Assembly: GCA_035578905.1 (NCBI GenBank) | Contig: JAQJVL010002160.1 | Coordinates: 1-64,000 of the forward strand | Reading direction: 5' to 3' | Length of the DNA: 64,000 nucleotides | Source of the DNA: Stictocephala bisonia | Taxonomy: Eukaryota; Arthropoda; Insecta; Hemiptera; Membracidae | Shown here: positions 48,161-60,366 of the stretch, piece by piece | How positions within the stretch are numbered: position 1 is the first letter of the stretch | How the letters are laid out: each line of letters begins with the position of its first letter | Made by a program: the position numbers and the translations under genes | The notes under the pieces: generated by a model | Databases searched by the model: none | What the model was told of the DNA's origin: nothing | Seen by the model: the letters and a program-made list of their open reading frames with translations, nothing else

Positions 48161-50234
48161 ATACTATCCAGTATCCATACAGTAGCAGACTGAATAGTTC
48201 AGACCGAGTTTTCATATCTTGGTGGTTTATCCCATTGTGTTTACTATCCAGTACCTATACAATAGCGCACTGAATAGTTCAGACCGAGTTTTCATATCTT
48301 GGTGGTTTATCCCGTTGTGTTTACTATCCAGTATTCATACATTAGCGTACTTAATAGTTCAGACCGAGTTTTCATATCTTGGTGGTATATCCCGTTTTGT
48401 TTACTATCCAGTACCCATACAGTAGCGCACTGAATAGTTAAGATCGAGTTTTCATATCTTGGTGGTTTACCCCATTGTGTTTACTATCTAGTATCCGTAC
48501 AGTAGCGGACTGAATAGTTCAGACCGAGTTTTCATATCTTGGTGGTTTATCCCGTTGTGTTTACTATCCAGTACCCATACATTAGCGTACTGAATAGTTC
48601 AGACCGAGTTTTCATATCTTGGTGGTATATCCCGTATTGTTTACTATCCAGTACCCATACAGTAGCGCACTGAATAGTTCAGATCGAGTTTTCATATCTT
48701 GGTGGTTTACCCCATTGTGTTTACTATCTAGTATTCGTACAGTAGCGGACTGAATAGTTAAGACCGAGTTTTCATATATTGGTGGTTTGTACCGTTGTGT
48801 TTACTATCCAGTACCCATACAGTAGCGGACTGAATAGTTAAGACCGAGTTTTCATATATTGGTGGTTTGTACCGTTGTGTTTACTATCCAGTACCCATAC
48901 AGTAGCGCACTGAATAGTTCAGACCGAGTTTTCATATCTTGGTGGTTTATCCCGTTGTGTTTACTATCCAGTATCCATACAGTAGGGCACTGAATAGTTC
49001 AGACCGAGTTTTCATATATTGGTGGATTATCCCGTTGTGTATACTATCCAGTATCCATACAGTAGCGCACTGAATAGTTCAGATAAAGTTTTCATATCTT
49101 GGTGGTTTACCCCATTGTGTTTACTATCCAGTATCCATACAGTAGCGGACTGAATAGTTCAGACCGAGTTTTCATATCTTGGTGGTTTATCCCGTTGTGT
49201 TTACTATCCAGTATCCATACAGTAGCAGACTGAATAGTTCAGACCGAGTTTTCATATCTTGGTGGTTTACCCCATTGTGTTTACTATCCAGTATCCATAC
49301 AGTAGCGCACTGAATAGTTCAGACCGAGTTTTCATATCTTGGTGGTTTATCCCGTTGTGTTTACTATCCAGTATCCATACAGTAGCAAACTGAATAGTTC
49401 AGACCGAGTTTTCATATCTTGGTGGTTTACCCCATTGTGTTTATTATCCAGTATCCATACAGTAGCGGACTGAATAGTTCAGACCGAGTTTTCATATCTT
49501 GGTGGTTTACTCCATTGTATTTACTATCCAGTACCTATACAGTAGCGGACTGAATAGTTCAGACCGAGTTTTCATATTTTGGTGGTTTACCCCATTGTGT
49601 TTACTATCCAGTATCCATACAGTAGCGGACTGAATAGTTCAGACCGAGTTTTCATATCTTGGTGGTTTACCCCATTGTGTTTACTATCCAGTATCCATAC
49701 AGTAGCGCACTGAATAGTTCAGATAGTGTTTTCATATCTTGGTGGTTTATCCCGTTGTGTTTACTATCCAGTATCCATACAGTAGCAGACTGAATAGTTC
49801 AGACCGAGTTATCATATCTTGGTGGTTTACCCCATTGTGTTTACTATCCAGTATCCATACAGTAGCGGACTGAATAGTTCAGACCGAGTTTTCATATCTT
49901 GGTGGTTTACCCCATTGTGTTTACTATCCAGTATCCATACAGTAGCGCACTGAATAGTTCAGATAGTGTTTTCATATCTTGGTGGTTTATCCCGTTGTGT
50001 TTACTATCCAGTATCCATACAGTAGCGGACTGAATAGTTCAGACCGAGTTTTCATATCTTGGTGGTTTATCCCGTTGTGTTTACTATCCAGTATCCATAC
50101 AGTAGCAGACTGAATAGTTCAGACCGAGTTTTCATATCTTGGTGTTTTAACCCGTTGTGTTTACTATCCAGTATCCATACAGTAGCAGACTGAATAGTTC
50201 AGACCGAGTTTTCATAAATTAGTGGTTTATCCCG
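48161..50234 (+). repeat. 80-bp satellite in intron 6, 26 units
   Basis: Units of TACTATCCAGTATCCATACA, GTAGCGGACTGAATAGTTCA, GACCGAGTTTTCATATCTTG, GTGGTTTATCCCGTTGTGTT. Length is constant at 80 bp and variation is mostly by substitution, concentrated at GCGGAC/GCGCAC/GCAGAC and TATCCCG/TACCCCA. Confidence 0.95.
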
Positions 50235-50960
50235 TGGATATTTTCAGTTCAACAGCTTACTCGAATAGCCGAATTAATTTGCTATTACTACATTGCTACT
50301 TCGGCAATTACTATTACTTCAAAAATTTTGGCAGTATTTTTTGGGTGTGCATAGAGTGGATCTCGTTTATCGGGTGGTATGGATGTGTGGATGTCCTTTA
50401 TCTTTGCCTAAGTGATTTTGTGTACACTTAATTCTTAACAACTGTAGAATTCATACAACATTTAACGTTCCGTGAAATCTGCTTAGAACGTAAGTTTTAA
50501 TTACCCCTTAAAATAGCTTTTGGAAGCATTTATAAAAAGCATTACTTTATTACAATGCCATAATGTTGTATCAATGACTAAACGAAATTTATTCTATTAA
50601 TATAATAAATTAACCATATGTATATAACATATTATATTAATCCATTACACCCTTCAAAACCACTGTATTATTTTTATTTTTATTTGATGTTTATTTTCAT
50701 GAGATTTAAGAGTTTTTAATTTTTTCAATATAGTACATTGTGTTTTTTTAAAAGTACTTTGTCTCTATTTTCCTTCAGAAAAAAATCCATATTGTATTAA
50801 GGTATATTTTGAAGTTATCTATTCTCGACCATGTTACCTCCTCAAGTGCAAATAGCTTATCAAATTTGTTTAGTATCAATCATTTCGGTTGCACCAGGCA
50901 TTAATAAAGCTACTCGTCTCCCCGTAAAATTTTATTTCATTATATGGAATCGAGGAATAG
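50235..50960 (+). other. Unique intron sequence between two arrays
   Basis: AT-rich with no recognisable gene; the 69-codon ORF starting at 50222 has no family resemblance. Confidence 0.5.
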
Positions 50961-51990
50961 TTATCGTTGTATTGATACATATGACCTAGTTTAGCAGACC
51001 CAGACATAACGCTTCATGTTTTATCGTTGTATTGATACACATGACCTAGTTTAGCAGACCCAGACATAACGCTTCATGTTTTATCGTTGTATTGATAAAT
51101 ATGACCTAGTTTAGCAGACCCAGACATAACGCTTCATGTTTTATCGTTGTATTTATAAATATGACCTAGTTTAGCAGACCCAGACATAACGCTTCATGTT
51201 TTATCGTTGTATTGATAAATATGACATAGTTTAGCAGACCCAGACATAACGCTTCATGTTTTATCGTTGTATTGATAAATATGACCTAGTTTAGCAGACC
51301 CAGACACAACGCTTCATGTTTTATCGTTTTATTGATAAATATGACCTAGTTTAGCTGACCCAGACATAACGCTTCATGTTTTATCGTTGTATTGATAAAT
51401 ATGACCTAGTTTAGCTGACCCAGACATAACGCTTCATGTTTTATCGTTGTATTGATAAATATAACCTAGTTTAGCTGACCCAGACATAACGCTTCATGTT
51501 TTATCGTTGTATTGATAAATATGATCTATTTTAGCTGACCCAGACATAACGCTTCATGTTTTATCGTTGTATTGATACATATGACCTAGTTTAGCAGACC
51601 CAGACATAACGCTTCATGTTTTATCGTTGTATTGATAAATATGACCTAGTTTAGCAGACCCAGACATAACGCTTCATGTTTTATCGTTGTATTGATACAT
51701 ATGACCTAGTTTAGCAGACCCAGACATAACGCTTCATGTTTTATCGTTGTATTGATACATATGACCTAGTTTAGCAGACCCAGACATAACGCTTCATGTT
51801 TTATCGTTGTATTGATACACGTGACCTAGTTTAGCAGACCCAGACATAACGCTTCATGTTTTATCGTTGTATTGATACATATTACCTAGTTTAGCAGACC
51901 CAGACATAACGCTTCATGTTTTATCGTTGTATTGATACATATGACCTAGTTTAGCAGACCCAGACATAACGCTTCATGTTTTATCGTTGT
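50961..51990 (+). repeat. 60-bp satellite in intron 6, 17 units
   Basis: Units of TTATCGTTGTATTGATACAT, ATGACCTAGTTTAGCAGACC, CAGACATAACGCTTCATGTT. Constant length, with very few substitutions per unit, suggesting recent expansion or homogenisation. Confidence 0.95.
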
Positions 51991-52648
51991 GTATTAGCTC
52001 TCCATGGTTAATATAGCATAAAACGAATGTCAACTATTCTACGTAAACACTACAAATACAAGTTCACAAGGATATTAAAATAGAGAGGGATTGGGAAATG
52101 TTTCCTAACTTCATTATTGTGAAGAAATTTAACAAATTATTTGATATTCTAATTTGTATATCTACGTATACAACCATGTTAAATTATTAGCATTTAATAA
52201 TACGTTGTTGCAATATAATTTATAGAAATAGTGTCAATGATACGTATTTTATAATTTTCACTACGTTAGTAAACATGCAAGTTTGTCATACATTAGTAAT
52301 AATATATATAATGTAATAAATCAATGGAAATCAAGATACTAACAATATTATATGTCCACTTCTGAATTAACTTATACAATGATATATGAAGTATAAAAAT
52401 AAGTATTCATAGTAAAAAATTTAGTATTGTAGTGGTATACTTGTCATCAAGTAGGTATACCAAACAGATTTAATCCTGTATGAAACGTAAAATAAATTGT
52501 TAATACATCATTTGAGCACTAACTTAAATGTTCAATCTATCGAATAAATAGTTTTAAAATTACTAACTTCAAATGATAAGTGTTTACTGAATTATTATAT
52601 TAGCTTTTCTGGGAGTTTGACTAAAATGTTGTATTTTGTTTTTTGCAG
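51991..52648 (+). other. Intron 6, last part
   Basis: AT-rich. An imperfect hairpin (GGTATACTTG-TCAT-CAAGTAGGTATACC) lies at 52434-52461, 188 bases before exon 7. Confidence 0.5.
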
Positions 52649-52749
52649 GAGGCGTTTTTGTTGTACTTCTCTGTGGCCTAGCCCTCGCCATTCTGGTTGC
52701 AATACTAGAATTTTGCTGGAACTCAAAAAAGAATGCGCAGACTGATCGG
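52649..52749 (+). CDS. Kainate receptor exon 7: M4
   Basis: 101 bases, phase 1 to 0. It encodes GGVFVVLLCGLALAILVAIL then EFCWNSKKNAQTDR: the fourth membrane segment and the first cytoplasmic residues. Acceptor TTTTTTGCAG, donor CGG|gtatgt. Too short for ordinary ORF finding; placed by family similarity and flanking splice signals. Confidence 0.9.
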
Positions 52750-52928
52750 GTATGTTATTAAGTTTAAAACAATAATGTACAACTTTCGTAATTGTCTCTA
52801 AATAGTGTTTATTACACGCTTAGTTGGTTTAGTAACTAATTAAAACATTATAATCTAAAAATAGAATTCTTCTAAGTCCAAACCTTTGCTTTTAACTTTA
52901 TTTATTTTTATTAATAGTTTAAAAGTTT

Positions 52929-55900
52929 ATGATACGTAATTCGTTCCGTAGTAGGACACAGCTGTACTGTATCAGGCGTGCAACGTGTCTAGACAACACA
53001 CTATCGAAGCCGTTAGCAATCTGACACCCTGTTCGTTATAGGCTATACTACGTAATTCGTTCCGTAGTAGGACATAGCTGTACTGTATCAGGCGTGCAAA
53101 GTGTCTAGACAATTCACTATCGAAGCCATTAGCAATCTGACACCCCGTTCGTTATATATTACGTAATTCGTTCCGTAGTAGGACATAGCTGTACTGTATC
53201 AGGCGTGCAACGTGTCTAGACAACACACTATCGAAGCCATTAGCAATCTGACACCTTGTTCGTTGTATTTTCCGTAATTCTTTCCGTAGTAGGACACACC
53301 TGTACTGTATCAGGCGTGCAACGTATCTAGACAACACACTATCGAAGCCATTAGCAATCTGACACCCTGTTCGTTGTATACTACGTAATTCGATCCGTAG
53401 TATGACACAGCTGTACTGAATCAGGCTAGCACTGTGTCTAGACAACAAACTATCGAAGCCATTAGCAATCTGAAACCCTGTTTGTTGTATACTACGTGAT
53501 TCGTTCCGTAGTAGGACACAGCTGTACTGTATCAGGCATGCAACGTATCTGAACAAAATACTATTGAAGCCATTAGCAATCTGACACCCTGTTTGTTGTA
53601 TACTACGTAATTCGTTCCGTAGTGGGACACAGCTATACTGTATCAGGCGTGCAACGTGTCTAGACAACACACTATCGAAGCCATTAGCAATCTGACACCC
53701 TGTTCGTTATACTACGTGATTCGCTCCGTAGTAGGACACAGCTGTACTGTATCAGGCATGCAACGTATCTAGACAACACACTATCGAAGCCATTAGCAAT
53801 CTGACACCCTGTTTGTTGTATACTACATAATTCGTTCCGTATTAGGACACAGCTGTACTGTATCAGGCGTGCAACGTGTCTAGACAACACACTATCGAAA
53901 GCATTAGCAATCTGAAACCCTGTTTGTTGTTTACTACGTAATTCGTTCCGTAGTAGGACACAGCTGTACTGTATCAGGCGTGCAAAGTGTCTAGACAACA
54001 CACTATCGAAGCCATTAGCAATCTGACACCCTGTTCGTGATATACTACGTAATTCGTTCCGTAGTAGGACACAGCTGAACTGTATTAGGCGTGCAAAGTG
54101 TCTAGACAACACACTATCGAAGCCATTAGCAATCTGACACCCTGTTCGTCGTAGGCTATATTACGTAATTCTTTCCGTAGTAGGACACACCTGTACTGTA
54201 TCAGGCATGCAACGTGTCTAGACAACACACTATCGAAGCCATTAGCAATCTGACACCCTGTTCGTTGTATACTACGTAATTCGTTCCGTAGTAGGACACA
54301 GCTAAACTGTATCAGGCGTGCAACGTGTCTAGACATTAGACTATCGAAGCCATTAGCAATCTGACACCCTGTTCGTTGTATATTACGTAATTCGTTCCGT
54401 AGTAGGACACAGCTGAACTGTATCAGGCGTGCAACGTGTCTAGACAACACACTATCGAAGCCATTAGCAATCTGGCACCCTGTTTGTTGTATATTACGTA
54501 ATTCGTTCCGTAGTAGGACACAGCTGTACTGTATCAGGCGTGCAACGTATCTAGACAAAACACTATCGAAGCCATTAACAATTTGACACCCTGTTCGTTG
54601 TATACTACGTTATTCATTCTGTAGTAGGACACAGCTGTTCTGTATCAGGCGTGCAACGTGTCTAGACAACACACTATCAAAGCCATTAGCAATCTGACAC
54701 CCTGTTCGTTGTATACTACGTAATTCGTTCCGTAGTAGGACACAGCTGAACTGTATCAGGCGTGCAACGTGTCTAGACATCACACCTTTGAAGCCATTAG
54801 CAATCTGACACCCTGTTCGTTGTATATTACGTAATTCGTTCCGTAGTAGGACACAGCTGTACTGTATCAGGCATGCAACGTATCTAGACAACACACTATC
54901 GAAGCCATTAGCAATCTGACACCCTATTCGTTGTATACTACGTAATTCGTTCCGTAGTAGGACACAGCTGAACTGTATCAGGCGTGCAACGTGTCTAGAC
55001 AACACACTATGGAAGCCATTAGCAATCTGACACCCTGTTCGTTGTATATTACGTAATTCGTTCCGTAGTAGGACACAGCTGTACTGTATTAGGCGTGCAA
55101 CGTGTCTAGACAACACACTATCAAAGCCATTAGCAATCTGACACCCTGTTCGTTGTATATTACGTAATTCGTTCCGTAGTAGGACACAGCTGTACTGTAT
55201 TAGGCGTGCAACGTGTCTAGACAACAAACTATCGAAGCCATTAGCAATCTGACACCCTGTTCGTTGTATATTACGTAATTCGTTCCGAAGTAGGACACAG
55301 CTGTACTGTATTAGGCGTGCAACGTGTCTAGACAACACACTATCGAAGCCATTAGCAATCTGACATCCTGTTCGTTGTATATTACGTAATTCGTTCCGAA
55401 GTAGGACACAGCTGTACTGTATTAGGCGTGCAACGTGTCTAGACAACACACTATCGAAGCCATTAGCAATCTGACATCCTGTTCTTTGTATATTACGTAA
55501 TTCGTTCCATAGTAGGACACAGCTGTACTGTATCAGGCATGCAACGTGTCTAGACAACACACTATCGAAGCCATTAGCAATCTGACACCCTGTTCGTTGT
55601 ATATTACGTAATTCGTTCCGTAGTAGGACACAGCTGTACTGTATTAGGCGTGCAACGTGTCTAGACAACACAATATCGAAGCCATTAGCAATCTGACACC
55701 CTGTTCGTTGTATATTACGTAATTCGTTCCGTAGTAGGACACAGCTGTTCTGTATTAGGCGTGCAACGTGTCTAGACAACTCACTATCGAAGCCATTAGC
55801 AATCTGACACCCTGTTCGTTGTATACTACGTAATTCGTTCCGTAGTATGACACAGCTGTACTGTATCAGGCGTGCAACGTGTCTAGACAACACACTATTG

Positions 55901-56245
55901 AAGCCATTAGCAATCTGACACCTTGTTCGTTGTAGGCTATATTACGTAATTCATTCCATAGTAGGACACAGCTGAACTGTATCAGGCGTGCAACGTGTCT
56001 AGACATCACACCTTTGAAGCCATTAGCAATCTGACACCCTGTTCGTTGTATATTACGTAATTCGTTCCGTAGTAGGACACAGCTATACTGTATCAGGCAT
56101 GCAACGTATCTAGACAACACACTATCGAAGCCATTAGCAATCTGACACCCTATTCGTTGTATCACAGCTGTACTGTATCAGGCGTGCAACGTGTCTAGAC
56201 AACACACTATCGAAGCCATTAGCAATCTGGCACCCTGTTCGTTGT
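52929..56245 (+). repeat. 111-bp satellite in intron 7, about 30 units
   Basis: Units include TACGTAATTCGTTCCGTAGT, AGGACACAGCTGTACTGTAT, CAGGCGTGCAACGTGTCTAG, ACAACACACTATCGAAGCC and ATTAGCAATCTGACACCCTG. CTACG...CGTAG gives a hairpin in most units. Because 111 is 37 codons, minus-strand ORFs of up to 427 codons arise (54610-55893), repeating LSRHVARLIQYSCVLLRNEL. Frame breaks occur where a unit is a few bases longer, for example at GGCTATA near 53040. I read these ORFs as artefacts. Confidence 0.95.
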
Positions 56246-56924
56246 GTGTTGTGTATATTTTACTGATACCTTACGGGACTTTATTATGATACTTTAGTAG
56301 AATATGACCTGTTTTTGGAGCACTAATTATATATTCATAGTCATTTGTTGGTTGAATAAAGCATTAGTTTTTATGTATTTTTACTTTTAATGGAACATTT
56401 TATAATTAATCGTTTAGGTAAATGGAACTTTAAATATTAATATTTTCTTCTAAATGTAATATAAATTGTTTAGCCTATAGTTAGTTACATTCTGAAATTC
56501 CTCTTTTAATAACCATAGAACTATATGATTTGAAGTACGACATATAATGTGTTTGGATAATAACGATGACCAACATCTACAAAGTCGATACGGATGGTCC
56601 AGCCACTGAGTGAGGTAAACACATAGCTTACGTTGACTTGCTATTACTATAGGAAACCTTCAATGAAAAGGAAATCCCTAGAAAAAAGAATTACTTACAA
56701 TGAAATATATTTCAACTACCCACTTTTTATATGTATTAAATCTTAGGAAATCGTCAGCACCAAAAATATAAGCTACCATTGACTAGGGTTATGTGAATCT
56801 AATTGAGACACTGACAAAAGTTCTGATGAAGTAAAAAGTTATGTGATTGTAAATTACAACAAGGATAGATCAGTCGAAGACAAAGTAACTTAATGAACAG
56901 TTCCATGCCAAGCACTTGACTTGT
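56246..56924 (+). other. Unique intron sequence
   Basis: AT-rich, no recognisable gene or repeat. Confidence 0.55.
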
Positions 56925-57797
56925 ATGGTTGTTACACTTGGCTGTTACACTTGACCGTTACACTTGGCTGTTACACTTTATCGTTACACTTGGCTGTTAC
57001 ACTTGACCGTTACACTTGGCTTTTACACTTGACCGTTACACTTGGCTGTTACACTTGACCGTTACACTTGGCTGTTACACTTGACCGTTACACTTGGCTG
57101 TTACACTTGACCGTTACACTTGGATGTTACACTTGGCTATTACACCTGACCATTACACTTGCCTGTAACAATTAGCTGTTACATTTGACTGTTACACTTA
57201 GCTGTTACATTTGACTGTTACACTTGACCGTTACACTTGGCTGTTACACTTGACCGTTACACTTGGCTGTTACACTTGACCGTTACACTTGGCTGTTACA
57301 CTTGACCGTTACACTTGGCTGCTACACTTGACCGTTACACTTGGCTGTTACAATTGACCGTTACACTTGGCTGTTACACTTGACCGTTACACTTGGCTGT
57401 TACACTTGACCGTTACACTTGGCTGTTACACTTGCCTTTAACACTTAGCTGTTACACTTGAGCGTTACACTTGGCTGTTACACTTGACCGTTACACTTGG
57501 ATGTTACACTTGGCTATTACACCTGACCATTACACTTGCCTGTAACAATTAGCTGTTACATTTGACTGTTACACTTAGCTGTTACATTTGACTGTTACAC
57601 TTGACCGTTACACTTGGCTGTTACACTTGACCGTTACACTTGGCTGTTACACTTGACCGTTACACTTGGCTGTTACACTTGACCGTTACACTTGGCTGTT
57701 ACACTTGACCGTTACACTTGGCTGTTACACTTGCCTGTAACACTTAGCTGTTACATTTGACTGTTACACGCGGCTGTTTCACTAGGCTTTTACACTT
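56925..57797 (+). repeat. Alternating 13-bp dimer minisatellite
   Basis: Two 13-mers alternate, CTTGGCTGTTACA and CTTGACCGTTACA, giving a 26-bp period over about 870 bp. A block of variant units (GGATGTTACACTTGGCTATT and following) occurs twice, near 57121 and 57509, which points to an internal duplication of about 390 bp. Confidence 0.93.
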
Positions 57798-58614
57798 GGA
57801 AAAAAAATCATTGAACAAAAGTTCCAGTACATCATAATTGGACACATATTACCAATTAACTATAAATAAATCATCTTTGATTTAAAACTGACAATTAATT
57901 ATTTTAAATACAGTAAATTGAAATCTATGACCATGTATAATAACATTTCAAATAATGTTAATTTATTCTCATAAAATAAATCCTAATAATTAAAGAATAA
58001 TTACACAAACTGATATATGTATTTAACAATAACCAATAGTGTATTGTTTACTTGTAAAATATGAGTAACCAACGTACTCATAAATATGAGTTCCGTATTT
58101 CTAAATTTAATTAGGTTGAGTTGCCAATGTGAAAAGTTGTAGTTTAATGGAAAACCTATACACAATTAGAAAAATTTCGATCAGTACTTTTTCATAAGTT
58201 TGATAAATAAAACTAATTCACAGTACTAATAAGAATAAAAATGTTAATAGTTAAAACATTTTATACATTTTAGCCTATATTATTTCTGTAATTAAACTTT
58301 GATATTGAAAAGATATGAAATTTTCATAAAAACTTGCCGTAAAGTTGAGTCTCAGAACCTGTTTGGTCTAGTTTCTAGCTAGTTTCTAAAGATCTTATGT
58401 CAAGTATTTTCCAATAAGCTTGTTGACCTTTCCTTTGTCTATCTTTTCTTATTTTCCTATTTTATTTATCACACTGGTTATATTGGTTTTAAGAGGATTT
58501 GTATTGATATTTTTGGATTTTAATTGACAAATTATATTGAATATTAGATATATATGGACATTGTCGATTAATATATGTTTAATTTGCAAGTTAAACTGTC
58601 AAATTATCCAGTTT
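57798..58614 (+). other. Unique intron sequence
   Basis: AT-rich, no recognisable gene or repeat. Confidence 0.55.
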
Positions 58615-58700
58615 ATTTATCTGACACCCTGTTCGTTGTATACTACGTGATTCGTTCCGTAGTATGACACAGCATTACTGTATCAGGCATGCAACATATG
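58615..58700 (+). repeat. Isolated partial copy of the 111-bp satellite unit
   Basis: CTGACACCCTGTTCGTTGTA followed by TACTACGTGATTCGTTCCGT and GTATCAGGCATGCAAC matches about 70 bases of the unit at 52929-56245, 2.4 kb away from the array, with unrelated flanks. Confidence 0.85.
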
Positions 58701-59375
58701 GGATAAAACAATGACACACAGTCATCTTAGGTTTTATATAATATACGAGACAGGTGTTATTTATATATTTGGGGAGGGGGTTCATATTCACTAAAAATGT
58801 TATCATTAAAAAACTCAATTTGAAAATATAATTATTAAATTTTGAAGGAGATATTTAATGTTTGTTAATCATTGTATTATATTTTACTTATATTTTACAA
58901 AACCTAATTATCATGGAAATGAACTATATATTAAAATAACTGTTGTTGCTATTATGGAATAGTATAATAGTGTTATTATAACTTTGCTACTTGTCATTAA
59001 CATTTATTTTCTAAATAAAACACTACAAATCGATTTAAGCGTACGTGGTGCTCTACCACTATTGATGCTCCTTTTCCAAGTTTATTTTATTACTTCCTTG
59101 CAGGACAATATATAGTGAAATACAATAAGCAACATTTAACTTTATAAATTCCAAATATACATATAATGGAAAAAAAATGTTAGAAGGTTCGTCAAATTAA
59201 AATGTTTTCAAATTTATATTTGACTTATTTCTTTGATTTAGTAATGATGGTTTATTATTATTCCTAACTACTCAAAAACCGATATAGCAATTTAAGACCT
59301 AAATTTACTGAACCATACATAAGAACAAACTATCTGGAATATACTATGCAATATTCTATCACAACTCGTTTACAG

Positions 59376-59528
59376 CAATCTCTGTGCTCTGAGATGGCAG
59401 AAGAACTGAGGTTCGCGGTTCGATGCCATGGGTCCAGACAGAGGCCGGCGCTGAAGCGAAGTTGCACCAGGTGCTCGCCCGGCACCACGTATGTCCCGGC
59501 AGCCCTCGAACTGCCTCATATCAACGGG
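59376..59528 (+). CDS. Kainate receptor exon 8: cytoplasmic tail
   Basis: Fifty-one codons, phase 0-0, starting QSLCSEMAEELRFAVRCHGS and continuing RQRPALKRSCTRC, then SPGTTYVPAALELPHING. This Arg/Cys-rich juxtamembrane tail is as I recall it from insect kainate receptors. Markedly higher GC than its surroundings. Acceptor TCGTTTACAG, donor GGG|gtaact. Confidence 0.88.
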
Positions 59529-60300
59529 GTAACTACTTAGTTGGTTTTTAAATTCTTATGAAATGTATTTATTAACTCTTTGCAAACATTTAATAAATGT
59601 ACTAGGCCTATTGATATTAAATTCATTTAGCAAACTTTATATTAAACTGTAAATAGTTTTAAAATACTAACAGATGTACTTTTCCTGATATTCATTATTT
59701 ACCTATGCCAGCGGTATTTCTAACATATATTCAAACTTTGTTGTGCCACAATGGTCAAAATCACTTTAAAATTTTATGGAACTCTCTGGAATTGAGTCCC
59801 CTCCCCCGACTGCTTTGGAAGAAGAAGTGCTAACCACTGGAATACTACAGGACCTAACTTATTATGCTAGTTTTTATATCGCATGTACTTTTCTTAAAGT
59901 TAAAAATAAATAAAATAAGAAAGTGTGTGATGAATAAAATGTAGAATTATTTTATTTAAGTCAAAACTACTTTATTACTTTAAAACAATTAAAATATTAG
60001 ATTATTTTTGTGAATGGGATAGTCATTAGGTATGACAAATATCCCATAACTATACCTTACAAATGATAATAACCACAATACTAAAGGAAAACTAAACATT
60101 TGTTTACTCTATAACAGAACCAATCCCAAAATGATTGAACGTATATAAAAGTACGTGAACTGATGTAAATGAATAAATACAGACAATCATTTTATGACTT
60201 TCCAGATATAGTTCTCGTTATATATCTATATACAATTTAAAATCCACAAACCATGAGAAGAATATTGCATGAAAATAATGATAATTTCTTTTATTTCTAG

Positions 60301-60366
60301 GAGACTGCCATTCTTCCAATGATTGAAATGAAGAAATCTTCTCTTTGCTATGACCCAGATACCTAG
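60301..60366 (+). CDS. Kainate receptor last exon: C-terminus
   Basis: Twenty-one codons and a TAG stop: ETAILPMIEMKKSSLCYDPDT. Acceptor TTTTATTTCTAG, phase 0, joining PHING of exon 8. The ending DPDT is not a classical PDZ-binding motif. The 3' UTR follows without a nearby AATAAA. Confidence 0.85.
   Translation, partial: ETAILPMIEMKKSSLCYDPDT

Noticed and set aside
43979..51990. CRISPR-like regular repeats (30, 60 and 80 bp)
   Set aside because: Repeats are directly adjacent with no unique spacers, in an intron of an animal gene.
54610..55893. 427-codon minus-strand ORF and neighbouring ORFs with a 37-residue repeat
   Set aside because: The period of 111 bp keeps any stop-free frame open. 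The array lies antisense in an intron, and units of other lengths break the frame. No start context or domain.
59385..59440. tRNA-like GGTTCGATGCC B-box
   Set aside because: It lies inside receptor exon 8, where the codons explain the sequence; no acceptor stem or A-box.
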